Below are positions 51,306 through 58,967 of a DNA stretch of 64,000 nucleotides, one piece after another; the first letter of the stretch is position 1, and every line of letters begins with the position of its first letter. The translations under genes and the position numbers were made by a program. The stretch comes from Goodfellowiella coeruleoviolacea (GTDB lineage Bacteria > Actinomycetota > Actinomycetes > Mycobacteriales > Pseudonocardiaceae), in contig NZ_JAMTCK010000008.1 of NCBI RefSeq assembly GCF_024171785.1, forward strand, positions 1-64,000, written 5' to 3'. Under the pieces are notes generated by a model. That model was not told where the DNA came from. It saw only the letters and a program-made list of their open reading frames with translations, and did no database searches.

Positions 51306-51872
51306 ATGCACGAGGCACGGGTGGTCAACCTGCTGGGCGCAACGGCCCTCGCCGTCACCGATCTCCTGGTGGCCGGCGCCAAGACCGCGTCGGGAACCAG
51401 CAGCAGCGGCGCTGCCGCACTGGTGCTGCTGCACGAGGAGAACCGGCTCAACGTCACCGAACTGGGCCGGCGGGTGGGCCTGACCCAGTCCGCCGCGGCC
51501 CGCATGGTCGACGGACTCGAACAGCGCGGCCTGGTCACCCGCAGGCCCACCGGCAGCCGGTGGGTGTCGGTGCACCTGACCGCGGCCGGCCGCCGGGTCG
51601 CCAGGCAGCTGCTCGACTCGCGCAACACCGAGATCGCCGCGCTGGTGGCCCGGCTGTCCCTGGCCGACCAGCGCACCCTGGCCACCATCCTGGAGAAGCT
51701 GCTCACCGGCATCCACCACGGCGTGGGCAACTCCGACCGGATCTGCCGGCTGTGCGACCGGGGCAGCTGCCTGCGCGCCGGCGCGTCCTGCCCGGTCGGC
51801 CAGTCGCGGCGGCGCCAGGCCGCCCAGGTCGGCGCGCACCACGACGCGCGTGCGGGAGAAGCCGTTGGGTAA
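51306..51872 (+). CDS. MarR-family regulator with C-terminal cysteine cluster
   Basis: 188 aa from ATG 51306. The winged HTH has LNVTELGRRVGLTQSAAARM and the wing VTRRPTGSRWVSVHLTAAGR. After the dimer helix comes DRICRLCDRGSCLRAGASCP, a Cys-x2-Cys-x4-Cys-x6-Cys cluster suited to metal or thiol sensing. The EamA transporter gene starts 23 bp before this stop, so regulator and transporter are one unit. Confidence 0.85.
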   Translation: MHEARVVNLLGATALAVTDLLVAGAKTASGTSSSGAAALVLLHEENRLNVTELGRRVGLTQSAAARMVDGLEQRGLVTRRPTGSRWVSVHLTAAGRRVARQLLDSRNTEIAALVARLSLADQRTLATILEKLLTGIHHGVGNSDRICRLCDRGSCLRAGASCPVGQSRRRQAAQVGAHHDARAGEAVG

Positions 51873-52731
51873 CGTCCTGGCACTGGCCTCCGCGCTGTGC
51901 TTCGGCAGCACCCACTTCCTCAGCGCGCTGCTGTCCCGCCGGATGAACAGCACCGCGGTCGCCCTGCTCGGTCAGCTCGGGGGGACCGCGGCGATCCTCC
52001 CGGTCACCCTGGCCGTGCCGGCCGCCTCGGTCGACGTGACCGCGCTCGGCTGGGGCGCGCTGTCCGGGGTCGGCACCGGGATCGGGATCACCTTCCTCTA
52101 CCGCGGGGTCAGCACCGGCAAGCTCAGCGTGGTGGTGCCGGTCAGCGACGTCGGCGCGGTGGCGCTGCCCGTCCTGGTCGGCGTCGTCCTGCTGGACGAA
52201 CGGCCCCCGGTGCTGAGCTGGCTGGGCATCGCCGCCGCCGCACCCGCGCTCTGGCTGGTCTCCCGGGCGTCCGGTGAGCCGGGACACCGCGCCGAGCCGG
52301 GCCGCTCCGGCGGCACCGCCACCGGCAGCCTGGCCGGGCTGGTCGCCGGGGTGGGCTTCGCCGTGCAGTTCATCGCCCTGGCCAGGGCGGACGAGGCCGC
52401 CGGACTCTGGCCGCTGCTGGTCAGCCGGGTGGCGTCGGTGCTGGCCATCGCGCCGGCCGCGCTGGCCACGCGTGCCGCGCTCCGGCCGCGGCCCCGGCTC
52501 CTGCTCGGCACGCTGGCCACCGGAACCCTCGGCACGCTGGGGACCCTGCTCTACACGCTGGCCACGCGCGAGCAACTGCTCACCCTGGCCGTGGTGCTCA
52601 CCGCGCTCTACCCGGCGATCCCGGTCGTCCTCGGGATCACCGCACTGCGCGAGCGGGTCAGCGCGCGCCAGCTCGTCGGACTCGGCCTGGCCGCCGTGGC
52701 GATCGCGCTGATCGCCCTGTCCGGCGCCTGA
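51850..52731 (+). CDS. EamA/DMT-family transporter
   Basis: 293 aa from GTG 51850, overlapping the MarR gene by 23 bp. Ten hydrophobic segments in two five-helix halves, first ALASALCFGSTHFLSALLSR. Drug/metabolite transporters export amino acids, metabolites or toxicants. The regulator's cysteine cluster hints at a thiol-reactive or metal-related inducer. Ligand unknown. Confidence 0.88.
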   Translation: MREKPLGNVLALASALCFGSTHFLSALLSRRMNSTAVALLGQLGGTAAILPVTLAVPAASVDVTALGWGALSGVGTGIGITFLYRGVSTGKLSVVVPVSDVGAVALPVLVGVVLLDERPPVLSWLGIAAAAPALWLVSRASGEPGHRAEPGRSGGTATGSLAGLVAGVGFAVQFIALARADEAAGLWPLLVSRVASVLAIAPAALATRAALRPRPRLLLGTLATGTLGTLGTLLYTLATREQLLTLAVVLTALYPAIPVVLGITALRERVSARQLVGLGLAAVAIALIALSGA

Positions 52732-52942
52732 ACCCCCGGGGCACGGGCGCCGGGCGTCGGGCGATGCCTGCGCGGCCGTGGGGCGCCAGCCGCCGCGGGG
52801 GTGCGGGAACGAGGTCGAGATCACGTCGGGCCGCCGTGCCGTGACCCGGCCCGGGCTTGCGTCGCGACATCGTGGATACGTAATGTCCATGATTGTCGCC
52901 CGGCGGTGCGCCGGGACGTGATCCGCTGAGGAGGAACCCGCG

Positions 52943-53338
52943 GTGCCGCACGACATCATCAACCCCGACACGCTGCACGACCCGGTCGGCTTCGGCTACA
53001 GCCACGTGGCCACCACGTCCGGTGAACTCGTCTTCATCGCCGGCCAGTACGCCTCCGACGACACCGGCCAGGTGGTGCCCGGTGACTTCCGGGCGCAGAT
53101 GACCAGGGCGCTGGAGAACCTGGGCAAGGCGCTCGCCGCGGTGGGGTTGGACTACCAGCACGTGGTCCGCGTCGGCAGCTACGTGGTCGACCACGACGCC
53201 GACAAGCTCGCGGTCATCGGCGAACTCATCGGCGGGATCTGGGGTGCCAGGCCGCCGACGCAGACCCTGGTCGGGGTGGCCGCGCTCGCCCTGCCCGGAA
53301 TGCTCTACGAGATCGACGCCGTGGCTGTGCGGCCCTGA
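52943..53338 (+). CDS. Rid-family (YjgF) protein lacking the catalytic arginine
   Basis: 131 aa from GTG 52943 with GAGGAGG upstream. Rid fold: VFIAGQYASDDTGQVVPGDF, LENLGKALAAVGLDYQHVVR, and the C-terminal PTQTLVGVAALALPGMLYEI. In RidA deaminases an Arg sits at PTRS; here the position is Gln, so imine deamination is unlikely. Rid paralogues without this Arg act in other pathways. No clear operon partner: the NmrA-like gene is convergent. Confidence 0.88.
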   Translation: MPHDIINPDTLHDPVGFGYSHVATTSGELVFIAGQYASDDTGQVVPGDFRAQMTRALENLGKALAAVGLDYQHVVRVGSYVVDHDADKLAVIGELIGGIWGARPPTQTLVGVAALALPGMLYEIDAVAVRP

Positions 53339-53420
53339 TCCTGATCCGGTGCCTTGTGCCGACCACCCCGGGACCCGGAGGTCCACAGTGGACCTTCGGT
53401 CCCGGCGGCGGGCGGTGTGG

Positions 53421-54290
53421 TCACCGGATGTCGAAGGCGTCCCGGTTGCTGGCCAGGAACTCGTCGAAGGTGCGGGGTTCGCGGCCGATCAGGTCGCGAA
53501 CGCCCGTGGTGGTGATGGCCATGACGCCCGTGGTCGCCTCGGCCATCAGGGCGGTGACCTCGCGGGCCACCTCGGCGGGGAAGCCGTTGCGGGTGAGCGT
53601 GTCCGCCATCTCGGCCGGGGGCACGCCGACGTAGCGCACGGTGCGGCCCAGCGCGGCCGAGAGCTTGGCCGCGATCTCGGCCTGGGTGAGCGCCTCCGGC
53701 CCGGTCAGGTCGTAGCTCTGGCCGACGCCTCGGTCGCTGGTCAGCACCTCGGCCGCGCACGCGGCGATGTCCACGCAGTCGACGTAGGCGAGCCGGCCGT
53801 CGCCGTAGCAGTTCACGATGGTGCCGTCGACGATGGCGCCGCCCGCCGCGCCGGTGATGAAGTTCTGCATGAAGGCGTTGGGGCGCAACACGGTCCACGG
53901 CACGCCCGACGCCTTGAGGTGCTGCTCGATCCGCCAGTGCGCGTTCTCACCGAGCTTGCCCTCCGCCCGGGCGCGCCAGACGGACACCTTCACGATCCTG
54001 CGCACCCCGGCCGCGCTGGCCGCGTCGATGAGGGTGTTCTGCCACCGGATCATGGGCAGTTCGCCGTTCACCGGCAGGGCGAAGGGCGTGTTGAGCAGCA
54101 GCCGGTCCACGCCGTGCAGCGCCGGGGTGATCGAGTCGGGGTCGTCGAAGTCGCCGACCACGAAGTCGCAGCCGAGCGCCCTGCCCTTGGCCTCGTCGCG
54201 GACCAGTGCGCGGAACGGCACGCCGTCCCGCTTGAGCTGGGCGACCAGGTGCTGGCCGATGGCGCCGGTGGCGCCGGTAACCAGGATCAT
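53421..54290 (-). CDS. NmrA-like / atypical SDR, NAD(P)H-binding
   Basis: 289 aa. N-terminal MILVTGATGAIGQHLVAQLK (Rossmann, atypical SDR), DFVVGDFDDPDSITPALHGV, VLRPNAFMQNFITGAAGG, and the C-terminal AGVPP-type segment YVGVPPAEM. This group includes NmrA-like sensors and azoreductase/quinone reductases such as QorB-like proteins. Divergent from a TetR regulator with two operators between them, so likely repressed until a ligand appears. Catalysis versus sensing is undecided. Confidence 0.88.
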   Translation of the reverse strand: MILVTGATGAIGQHLVAQLKRDGVPFRALVRDEAKGRALGCDFVVGDFDDPDSITPALHGVDRLLLNTPFALPVNGELPMIRWQNTLIDAASAAGVRRIVKVSVWRARAEGKLGENAHWRIEQHLKASGVPWTVLRPNAFMQNFITGAAGGAIVDGTIVNCYGDGRLAYVDCVDIAACAAEVLTSDRGVGQSYDLTGPEALTQAEIAAKLSAALGRTVRYVGVPPAEMADTLTRNGFPAEVAREVTALMAEATTGVMAITTTGVRDLIGREPRTFDEFLASNRDAFDIR

Positions 54291-54368
54291 CGCTGTCCCT
54301 GTCTGTCTGTGTGTGGGGTGGGCGCGAGCGGCGGTGCGCTCGCGCTGGTGCGCTGCCGGCAGTTAAGG

Positions 54369-54405
54369 TGAGGGGCCCTCAACCAAGATAGGTGAGGGTG
54401 CCTCA
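54369..54405. promoter_or_regulatory. Twin TetR operators TGAGGG-N-CCCTCA type
   Basis: TGAGGGGCCCTCA (54369-54381, perfect) and TGAGGGTGCCTCA (54393-54405, one mismatch) are 24 bp apart, within matching flanks AGGTGAGGG...CCTCAAC. They sit between the divergent NmrA-like and TetR genes and are very likely the repressor's binding sites. Confidence 0.7.
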
Positions 54406-54424
54406 ACTTAGCAAGGGGGTGCGC

Positions 54425-55015
54425 ATGGACTCGGCGACACCGCGGCGGCGCCGGCCGAGGGCGGACGCGCGGCGCAACTACGAGCGCCTGCTCGCCGAGG
54501 CCGACGCCGTGTTCCGGGAGCACGGCGTCGACGCCTCACTGGAGCGCATCGCCCGGCAGGCGGGCGTGGCCATCGGCACGCTCTACAAGCACTTCCCCAC
54601 CCGGCTCGCGCTGATCGCCGCACTGCTGCGGGAGCGCCACGACGCCCTGTTCGCGCGCGGCGACGCGCTGCTGGCCGATGCCAGCCCGGGCGCGGCGCTG
54701 GCCACCTGGATCCGGCTGGTGGTCGCGCACGCCGCCACCTACCAGGGGCTGGCCGCGCTGTTCATCGTCGGCCCCGGCCTGAAGGCCGCCGAACTGGCCG
54801 AGGACTGCGCGCGGCTGGCCAGCGTCACCGAACAACTCGTCGGCACCGCCCGCGCGGCCGGCGCCTTGCGGCCGGAGGTGACCAGCGCGGACGTGTCCGC
54901 CCTGATGAACGCGGCGGCCTGGGTGCACGAGGAGATCTCGGCCGACCAGGCCAACCGGCTGCTGGACCTCGCCGTGGCCGGGATGACGCCCACCGGCACG
55001 GCGTTGGGGAGCTGA
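54425..55015 (+). CDS. TetR-family regulator
   Basis: 196 aa from ATG 54425, with AAGGGGG upstream; the in-frame GTG or ATG before it overlaps the operator. HTH: RRNYERLLAEADAVFREHGV and LERIARQAGVAIGTLYKHFP. Ligand domain of the type found in SbtR/YcdC-like regulators. Divergent from the NmrA-like reductase; presumed repressor of it and itself through the twin sites. Confidence 0.9.
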   Translation: MDSATPRRRRPRADARRNYERLLAEADAVFREHGVDASLERIARQAGVAIGTLYKHFPTRLALIAALLRERHDALFARGDALLADASPGAALATWIRLVVAHAATYQGLAALFIVGPGLKAAELAEDCARLASVTEQLVGTARAAGALRPEVTSADVSALMNAAAWVHEEISADQANRLLDLAVAGMTPTGTALGS

Positions 55016-55017
55016 CG

Positions 55018-55039
55018 CCGGCCGGACCGGACCGGCCGG
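55018..55039 (+). terminator. GC hairpin after TetR
   Basis: CCGGCCGG (55018-55025), 6-nt loop, CCGGCCGG (55032-55039), followed by AAAACCGGTT. It is just after the TetR stop. Because the arms are self-complementary, other pairings are possible. Confidence 0.4.
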
Positions 55040-55084
55040 AAAACCGGTTGCCCGCGCGGGTGGCCGGCCGATAGGCATCCGGGC

Positions 55085-55579
55085 GTGATGACTGCCGCCA
55101 CGGTGTTGCGGGTGCTGGAGTTGCTGCGCGCGGCCGACGTGGCCGTCTGGATCGCCGGTGGGTGGGGCATCGACGCCCTGGTCGGCCGGCAGACCAGGAC
55201 CCACGAGGACCTCGACCTGCTGCACAACGTCGAGCACGAGGACCGGGCGGTGCAGGTGTTGGCGGACAACGGTTTCCGGCTGACCCTGGACCTGCGGCCG
55301 GTGCGGTTCGTGCTGACCGGCCCCGGGGCGGCCCAGTTGGACCTGCACCCGCTGGCGTTCGCGCCGGACGGCTCGGCGGTGCAGGCGGCCGACGACGCCG
55401 GCGGCACGTTCGACTACCCCGCCGAGTGCTTCGTCACCGGCCGCATCGGCCGGACCGAGGTGCCCTGCGTGTCAACCGCCCAGCAGATCCACTTCCACCA
55501 GGGCTACCAGCCCCGGGCGCGGGACCTGCACGACATGGCGCAGCTGCGCGCCGCCTTCGGGGTCAGCACGCACTTCTAG
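55085..55579 (+). CDS. Aminoglycoside/lincosamide-type nucleotidyltransferase
   Basis: 164 aa. Contains IAGGWGIDALVGRQTRTHED followed by LDLL, the GGWGxD-x10-12-DxD-like pattern of ANT(2'')/LinA-type nucleotidyltransferases, then LDLHPLAF and a C-terminal HFHQGYQPRARDLHDMAQLR. The length suits the minimal LnuA/AadB group. Members transfer a nucleotide to hydroxyls of aminoglycosides or lincosamides, but many environmental homologues have other or unknown substrates. No mobile element is adjacent. Confidence 0.82.
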   Translation: MMTAATVLRVLELLRAADVAVWIAGGWGIDALVGRQTRTHEDLDLLHNVEHEDRAVQVLADNGFRLTLDLRPVRFVLTGPGAAQLDLHPLAFAPDGSAVQAADDAGGTFDYPAECFVTGRIGRTEVPCVSTAQQIHFHQGYQPRARDLHDMAQLRAAFGVSTHF

Positions 55580-55618
55580 GTGTACTGACCGCGGACACTG
55601 ATCGATGATGCGCTTGCC

Positions 55619-55632
55619 TTTGAGTGCGCTCA
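55619..55632 (+). promoter_or_regulatory. Candidate MerR operator TTTGAGTGCGCTCA
   Basis: TGAGTGCGCTCA (55621-55632) is an imperfect inverted repeat followed by ACCTCTACCGT just before the MerR ATG. The layout resembles promoters autoactivated by MerR proteins of the multidrug/redox type. Hexamer spacing could not be settled. Confidence 0.35.
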
Positions 55633-55651
55633 CACCTCTACCGTCCTGGTC

Positions 55652-56116
55652 ATGGAACCGGACGACGCGTTGCGCGAGGCGCTTCGCCTGGCGGTGGATC
55701 CGCCAGGCGGGGTCTCGATCGAGGCGTTGCGTGAACTCGCTCGCGATGACGATTCGACCGAGTGGGACATCGCGACGACGGCCGCTCACCTCGGGGTGAA
55801 TCCCCACACGCTGCGCTACTACGAGCGCATCGGCCTGGTCTGCGTGCCTCGCGATGGTGCGGGGCATCGTCGCTATGACGCGGCCGCGGTTCGCCGCCTC
55901 GTGTTCCTGACACGGATGCGGACCTCAGGTATGCCGATCAGCGACCTGCGCCACTACATCGACCTCGTCGACGCGGATCGGGACACGGTCTCTGAACGCA
56001 TGGACATGATGCTGGAGCACCGCGACACCCTGCGCTCCCAGATCGCCCAGCTCCAACTCGCTCTTGCTGCCACCGAGTACAAGATCGCCACCTATCAGAA
56101 AGCCCCTCGACCATGA
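55652..56116 (+). CDS. MerR-family regulator
   Basis: 154 aa. A 45-residue N-terminal extension precedes the MerR HTH: WDIATTAAHLGVNPHTLRYY, ERIGLVCVPRDGAGHRRYD; then a coiled-coil dimer helix ending KIATYQKAPRP. No metal-binding cysteines. The extension is unusual, so ATG 55652 may be too early, but there is no clear alternative Shine-Dalgarno and the transcript may be leaderless. Its stop overlaps the next ATG. GC content here is a little lower than around it. Confidence 0.85.
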   Translation: MEPDDALREALRLAVDPPGGVSIEALRELARDDDSTEWDIATTAAHLGVNPHTLRYYERIGLVCVPRDGAGHRRYDAAAVRRLVFLTRMRTSGMPISDLRHYIDLVDADRDTVSERMDMMLEHRDTLRSQIAQLQLALAATEYKIATYQKAPRP

Positions 56117-56544
56117 CGAACACCTCCGCTCCCCAACACGACATCGACAGCCCCGAGCAGCTCGCTCGTCGCCGTCACGGACAGTCAGTGCTGTCGCGAA
56201 TCGACGGACACGCCGGCGAGGCAGTGATCGACTCACTCGCCGACATCAACCCAGCACTCGGGCACCACGTCGCGGCGTTCGGATTCGGCGACATCTATGA
56301 CCGTCCGGGCTTGGATCCCCGAAGCCGCCAACTCGTCACCCTCGGCTCCTTGATCGCGCTCGGCGGCTGCGAACCACAGCTCAAGGTCCACATCGGTGCA
56401 GCACTGAACGTAGGCATCAGCCGGGAAGAGATCACCGAGGTCATCCTGCACGCCGCCTGCTACTGCGGATTCCCACGCGCGGTGAACGCCACCTTCGTGG
56501 CGCGCGAGGTCTTCACCGAGCGCGACACCGCTCCCGCCAACTGA
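56113..56544 (+). CDS. Carboxymuconolactone decarboxylase-family protein
   Basis: 143 aa, ATG overlaps the MerR stop (ATGA). CMD/AhpD-like fold: FGFGDIYDRPGLDPRSRQLV, LGSLIALGGCEPQLKVHIGA with Cys-x5-His, and VILHAACYCGFPRAVNATFV. Such proteins are lactone decarboxylases or peroxidase-like; with a MerR regulator this pair often responds to redox or aromatic stress in actinomycetes. True activity not determined. A strong hairpin follows. Confidence 0.88.
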   Translation: MTNTSAPQHDIDSPEQLARRRHGQSVLSRIDGHAGEAVIDSLADINPALGHHVAAFGFGDIYDRPGLDPRSRQLVTLGSLIALGGCEPQLKVHIGAALNVGISREEITEVILHAACYCGFPRAVNATFVAREVFTERDTAPAN

Positions 56545-56560
56545 ACCCAATCCCTCAACC

Positions 56561-56589
56561 GGGCCAGCAGCCGCACCGGCTGCTGGCCC
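56561..56589 (+). terminator. 12-bp perfect hairpin after the MerR-CMD operon
   Basis: GGGCCAGCAGCC (56561-56572), loop GCACC, GGCTGCTGGCCC (56578-56589), followed by TTCTC. A good intrinsic terminator for the plus strand. Confidence 0.75.
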
Positions 56590-56614
56590 TTCTCATGCCC
56601 GGGGTACAACGCTC

Positions 56615-56989
56615 ATGACACACCCCGACGCCGCTCTGACGCCCAAGCACAGGCTTACCGTCGCTCACCTCGTTGTTGACGACGGCTGGCCCATCAGTGA
56701 GGTGGCCACGCGCTTCCACCGGACCGTGGCCGACGGCTGGGCCTACGCCCGTTGCCACCAGTCCGAAGCCGAGCGACGCGCCGCACTCGAAGCATGGCTA
56801 CACCGCTACAACCAGCACCGGCCTCACACTGCCTGCGAGAACCGGCCACCGATCACGCGATTGACCAACCTCTCCGGCCAGTCCATCTCAGGCGTCCCCA
56901 GTTCCTCCACTGTGGACGGATATCGCGGCTGGTTCGGCACTGGCCCCGGGGCATCCCGGGCCCGAGATCTACCGCCCCTGCCGCTGTGA
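56615..56989 (+). pseudogene. IS481-family transposase, internally deleted remnant
   Basis: The first 34 residues (DAALTPKHRLTVAHLVVDDG, WPISEVATRFHR) match the N-terminal HTH of IS481 transposases. They are joined directly to TVADGWAYARCHQSEAERRA and LHRYNQHRPHTACENRPPIT, which is the extreme C-terminus. The DDE catalytic core (about 200 residues) is missing, but the reading frame survived. After RLTNLSG the sequence diverges and the frame runs on to 56989 without family resemblance. Inactive. Bases before the ATG (GGGGTACAACGCTCATG) may be the left IS end. Confidence 0.85.
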
Positions 56990-57033
56990 CCAGTTGCCGA
57001 TCACGGTGATCGGTCGCCCCGAACCCGTCCTGG

Positions 57034-57113
57034 TCACCCACATGGCCCTGCCTGAAGTGTCAACTCGCGGGGTTTGCAAAGTCGACTCGCGGTGGGGTGG
57101 GGTGGGGGGTGGG
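57034..57113 (-). repeat. Dispersed 3'-end repeat, copy 6 (reverse)
   Basis: On the minus strand: a CCCCACCCCACCCC tract, CGCGAGTCGAC, TTTGCAAACCC, CGCGAGTTGACACTTCAGGC and terminal GTGGGTGACC. Subfamily B. It lies about 80-100 nt after the stop of the minus-strand subtilase gene, in the same orientation. Confidence 0.85.
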
Positions 57114-57194
57114 CGCGCAACGGGCCCGGAATCCACAGTGGACGGTCAGGTCGCACCGCGGCCGCCGGGCCCGTTGGTGTTCGGCTCTGGTCGG

Positions 57195-58967
57195 CTACTT
57201 CAGGTAGTCCTTGCCTCGGGTGACCGCGCCGTAGGCGTCCACGATGCCGCTGCCGTAGAAGCCGTTGAACTTCTCGGTGCCCTCACAGGTCGCGTCGAAC
57301 TCGGCCGGACGACCCACGTTGGCGTAGGACACGGTCGGCGGCACCGGGCAGGCCCGCTTGGTGGCCGTGCCGCGCAGCACCTTCTCCACCTTGTCCGGAG
57401 CCATGGTCAGCGTGCCAGGGCGGTCCTTGTCCGCCGTGCCGTACTGGCTGACGATCAGCGCGGCCACCCCGGTGGCGTGCGGCGCGGCCATCGACGTGCC
57501 CTGCAGGAACTGGTAGTACCCGCACACGCCGCTGGTGCAGTCCTTCTGCACGCCCAGGGACTGGCCGGCCGGGGTGATGTTGCCGTCCGCGTCGATGGCG
57601 CCGTCCTCCAGCGCGATGTTGCGCGGGTAGGTCGACAGGATCAGGTTCTCGTTGGCCAGGTACCAGTCCGTGCCGACGCCGTCGCGGTAGTAGCCGCCCG
57701 GCGCGGACACCGTGGCCTGCTCCACCCCGTAGTTGGAGTAGTCGGCCTTGGTGCCCGACGGGCCGAGCGCGGCCACGCTGATCACGTGCTCGCCCTCGGT
57801 GGGCAGGTCGAGGCAGTCGGCGTTGTCGATCGGCCGGGCGTAGGTCGCGCCGGCCGGGTAGTCCGGGCTGCTGTAGTCGGTGCGCGGCTTGCCCAGGTCC
57901 TCGTGGTTGTTGCCGAGCGCGCCGACCAGGGTGACACCCTTGCGGTGCGCGTAGTTCAGCGCCCGCTGCACCGCGGCGATGGTGGTGCGCTGCTCCAGCT
58001 GCGCCTCGGGCGAGTCGGCCGGGTTGGCCGTGCAGTTGTACAGCCACGGGTCGACGTAGAACGACATGTTGATCACGTCGAGCCCGATGTCGGCGCCGTA
58101 GGTCAGCGCGTCCACCACCGGCTGGAGGAAGAAGTAGCCGCTGTCCTGGCCGCCCCGGATGTTCACCAGGGTCACGTTCGGCGCCACACCGGAGATGCCG
58201 AACCCGTTGGCCGCCGCCGCGATCGTGCCGGCCACGTGCGTGCCGTGGCCGCCGCCGTCGTGGTTGGCCGGGTCGACGCAGCCGCGGAACTCGCACGGGC
58301 CGTCCACCACGGCACCGGTCGAGTCGTAGGGGATGTCCACGGTGAAGTTGCGGGACAGCGCCGCGTCGAAGTTCGGCGCGATGTCCGGGTGGGTGCCGTC
58401 CACCCCGGTGTCCAGCACGCCCACGGTGACCCGGCGGTCACCGGCCTGCTTGTCCCTGGCCAGGGTGGAGCGCACCATGTTCAGGCCCCACAGCTGGTCG
58501 TCCAGCGGGTCCAGGCCGGCGGTGGCCTGCTGGCCGCGCGGGTCCGGCGCCGCCTTCCTGGCGCTGGCCCTGGGCCCGAACTGGTTCTCCTTCTCCACCA
58601 GGTCGCGCTGGCGGACCGCCTCCGGGGTGACCCCGGGCTGCTGCGGCGCGGTGCCGATGCTGCGCGCGTGCGTGGCGCCGACGATCGCTTCGGACGCGGC
58701 GACCCGCTGCACGAACCCACTGGCCGGCGCGGTCACGGTGAGCGCGCCGATCGCGGTGTTCTCCTTGGTCACGGTGCCGCCGGCGGCCCGGACGGCGGAC
58801 AGCGCCGCGTCCCGGTTCGCGCCGTCCTCCAACAGCACGGTGTACTCACTGGTCTGGCCGGTCTGCGCGGCCGGGGCGGCGCCAGCACCCGGGGCCACGC
58901 CCAGGGTCACCAGCGACGCGGCCAGCGGCAGGGATAACGCCGCGGCCAACGTGCGTCGTGTTCGCAT
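57195..58967 (-). CDS. Secreted subtilisin-like serine protease (S8)
   Basis: 590 aa from ATG 58967 with GAGGAGG upstream. Signal peptide about 1-32 (MRTRRTLAAALSLPLAASLV, ending near GAGAAPA). An I9-like propeptide (about 40-105) is followed by the S8 domain with the triad Asp186 (GVLDTGVDG), His241 (GGGHGTHVAG), Ser492 (LQGTSMAAPHATG) and oxyanion Asn353. Six or more cysteines suggest disulfides. No cell-wall anchor or C-terminal domain follows, so it is probably released. Copy 6 of the dispersed repeat lies downstream. Confidence 0.95.
   Translation of the reverse strand: MRTRRTLAAALSLPLAASLVTLGVAPGAGAAPAAQTGQTSEYTVLLEDGANRDAALSAVRAAGGTVTKENTAIGALTVTAPASGFVQRVAASEAIVGATHARSIGTAPQQPGVTPEAVRQRDLVEKENQFGPRASARKAAPDPRGQQATAGLDPLDDQLWGLNMVRSTLARDKQAGDRRVTVGVLDTGVDGTHPDIAPNFDAALSRNFTVDIPYDSTGAVVDGPCEFRGCVDPANHDGGGHGTHVAGTIAAAANGFGISGVAPNVTLVNIRGGQDSGYFFLQPVVDALTYGADIGLDVINMSFYVDPWLYNCTANPADSPEAQLEQRTTIAAVQRALNYAHRKGVTLVGALGNNHEDLGKPRTDYSSPDYPAGATYARPIDNADCLDLPTEGEHVISVAALGPSGTKADYSNYGVEQATVSAPGGYYRDGVGTDWYLANENLILSTYPRNIALEDGAIDADGNITPAGQSLGVQKDCTSGVCGYYQFLQGTSMAAPHATGVAALIVSQYGTADKDRPGTLTMAPDKVEKVLRGTATKRACPVPPTVSYANVGRPAEFDATCEGTEKFNGFYGSGIVDAYGAVTRGKDYLK

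Noticed and set aside
57091-57113. Independent GTGGGG microsatellite
   Set aside because: It is the C-rich lead-in of repeat copy 6 read on the other strand.
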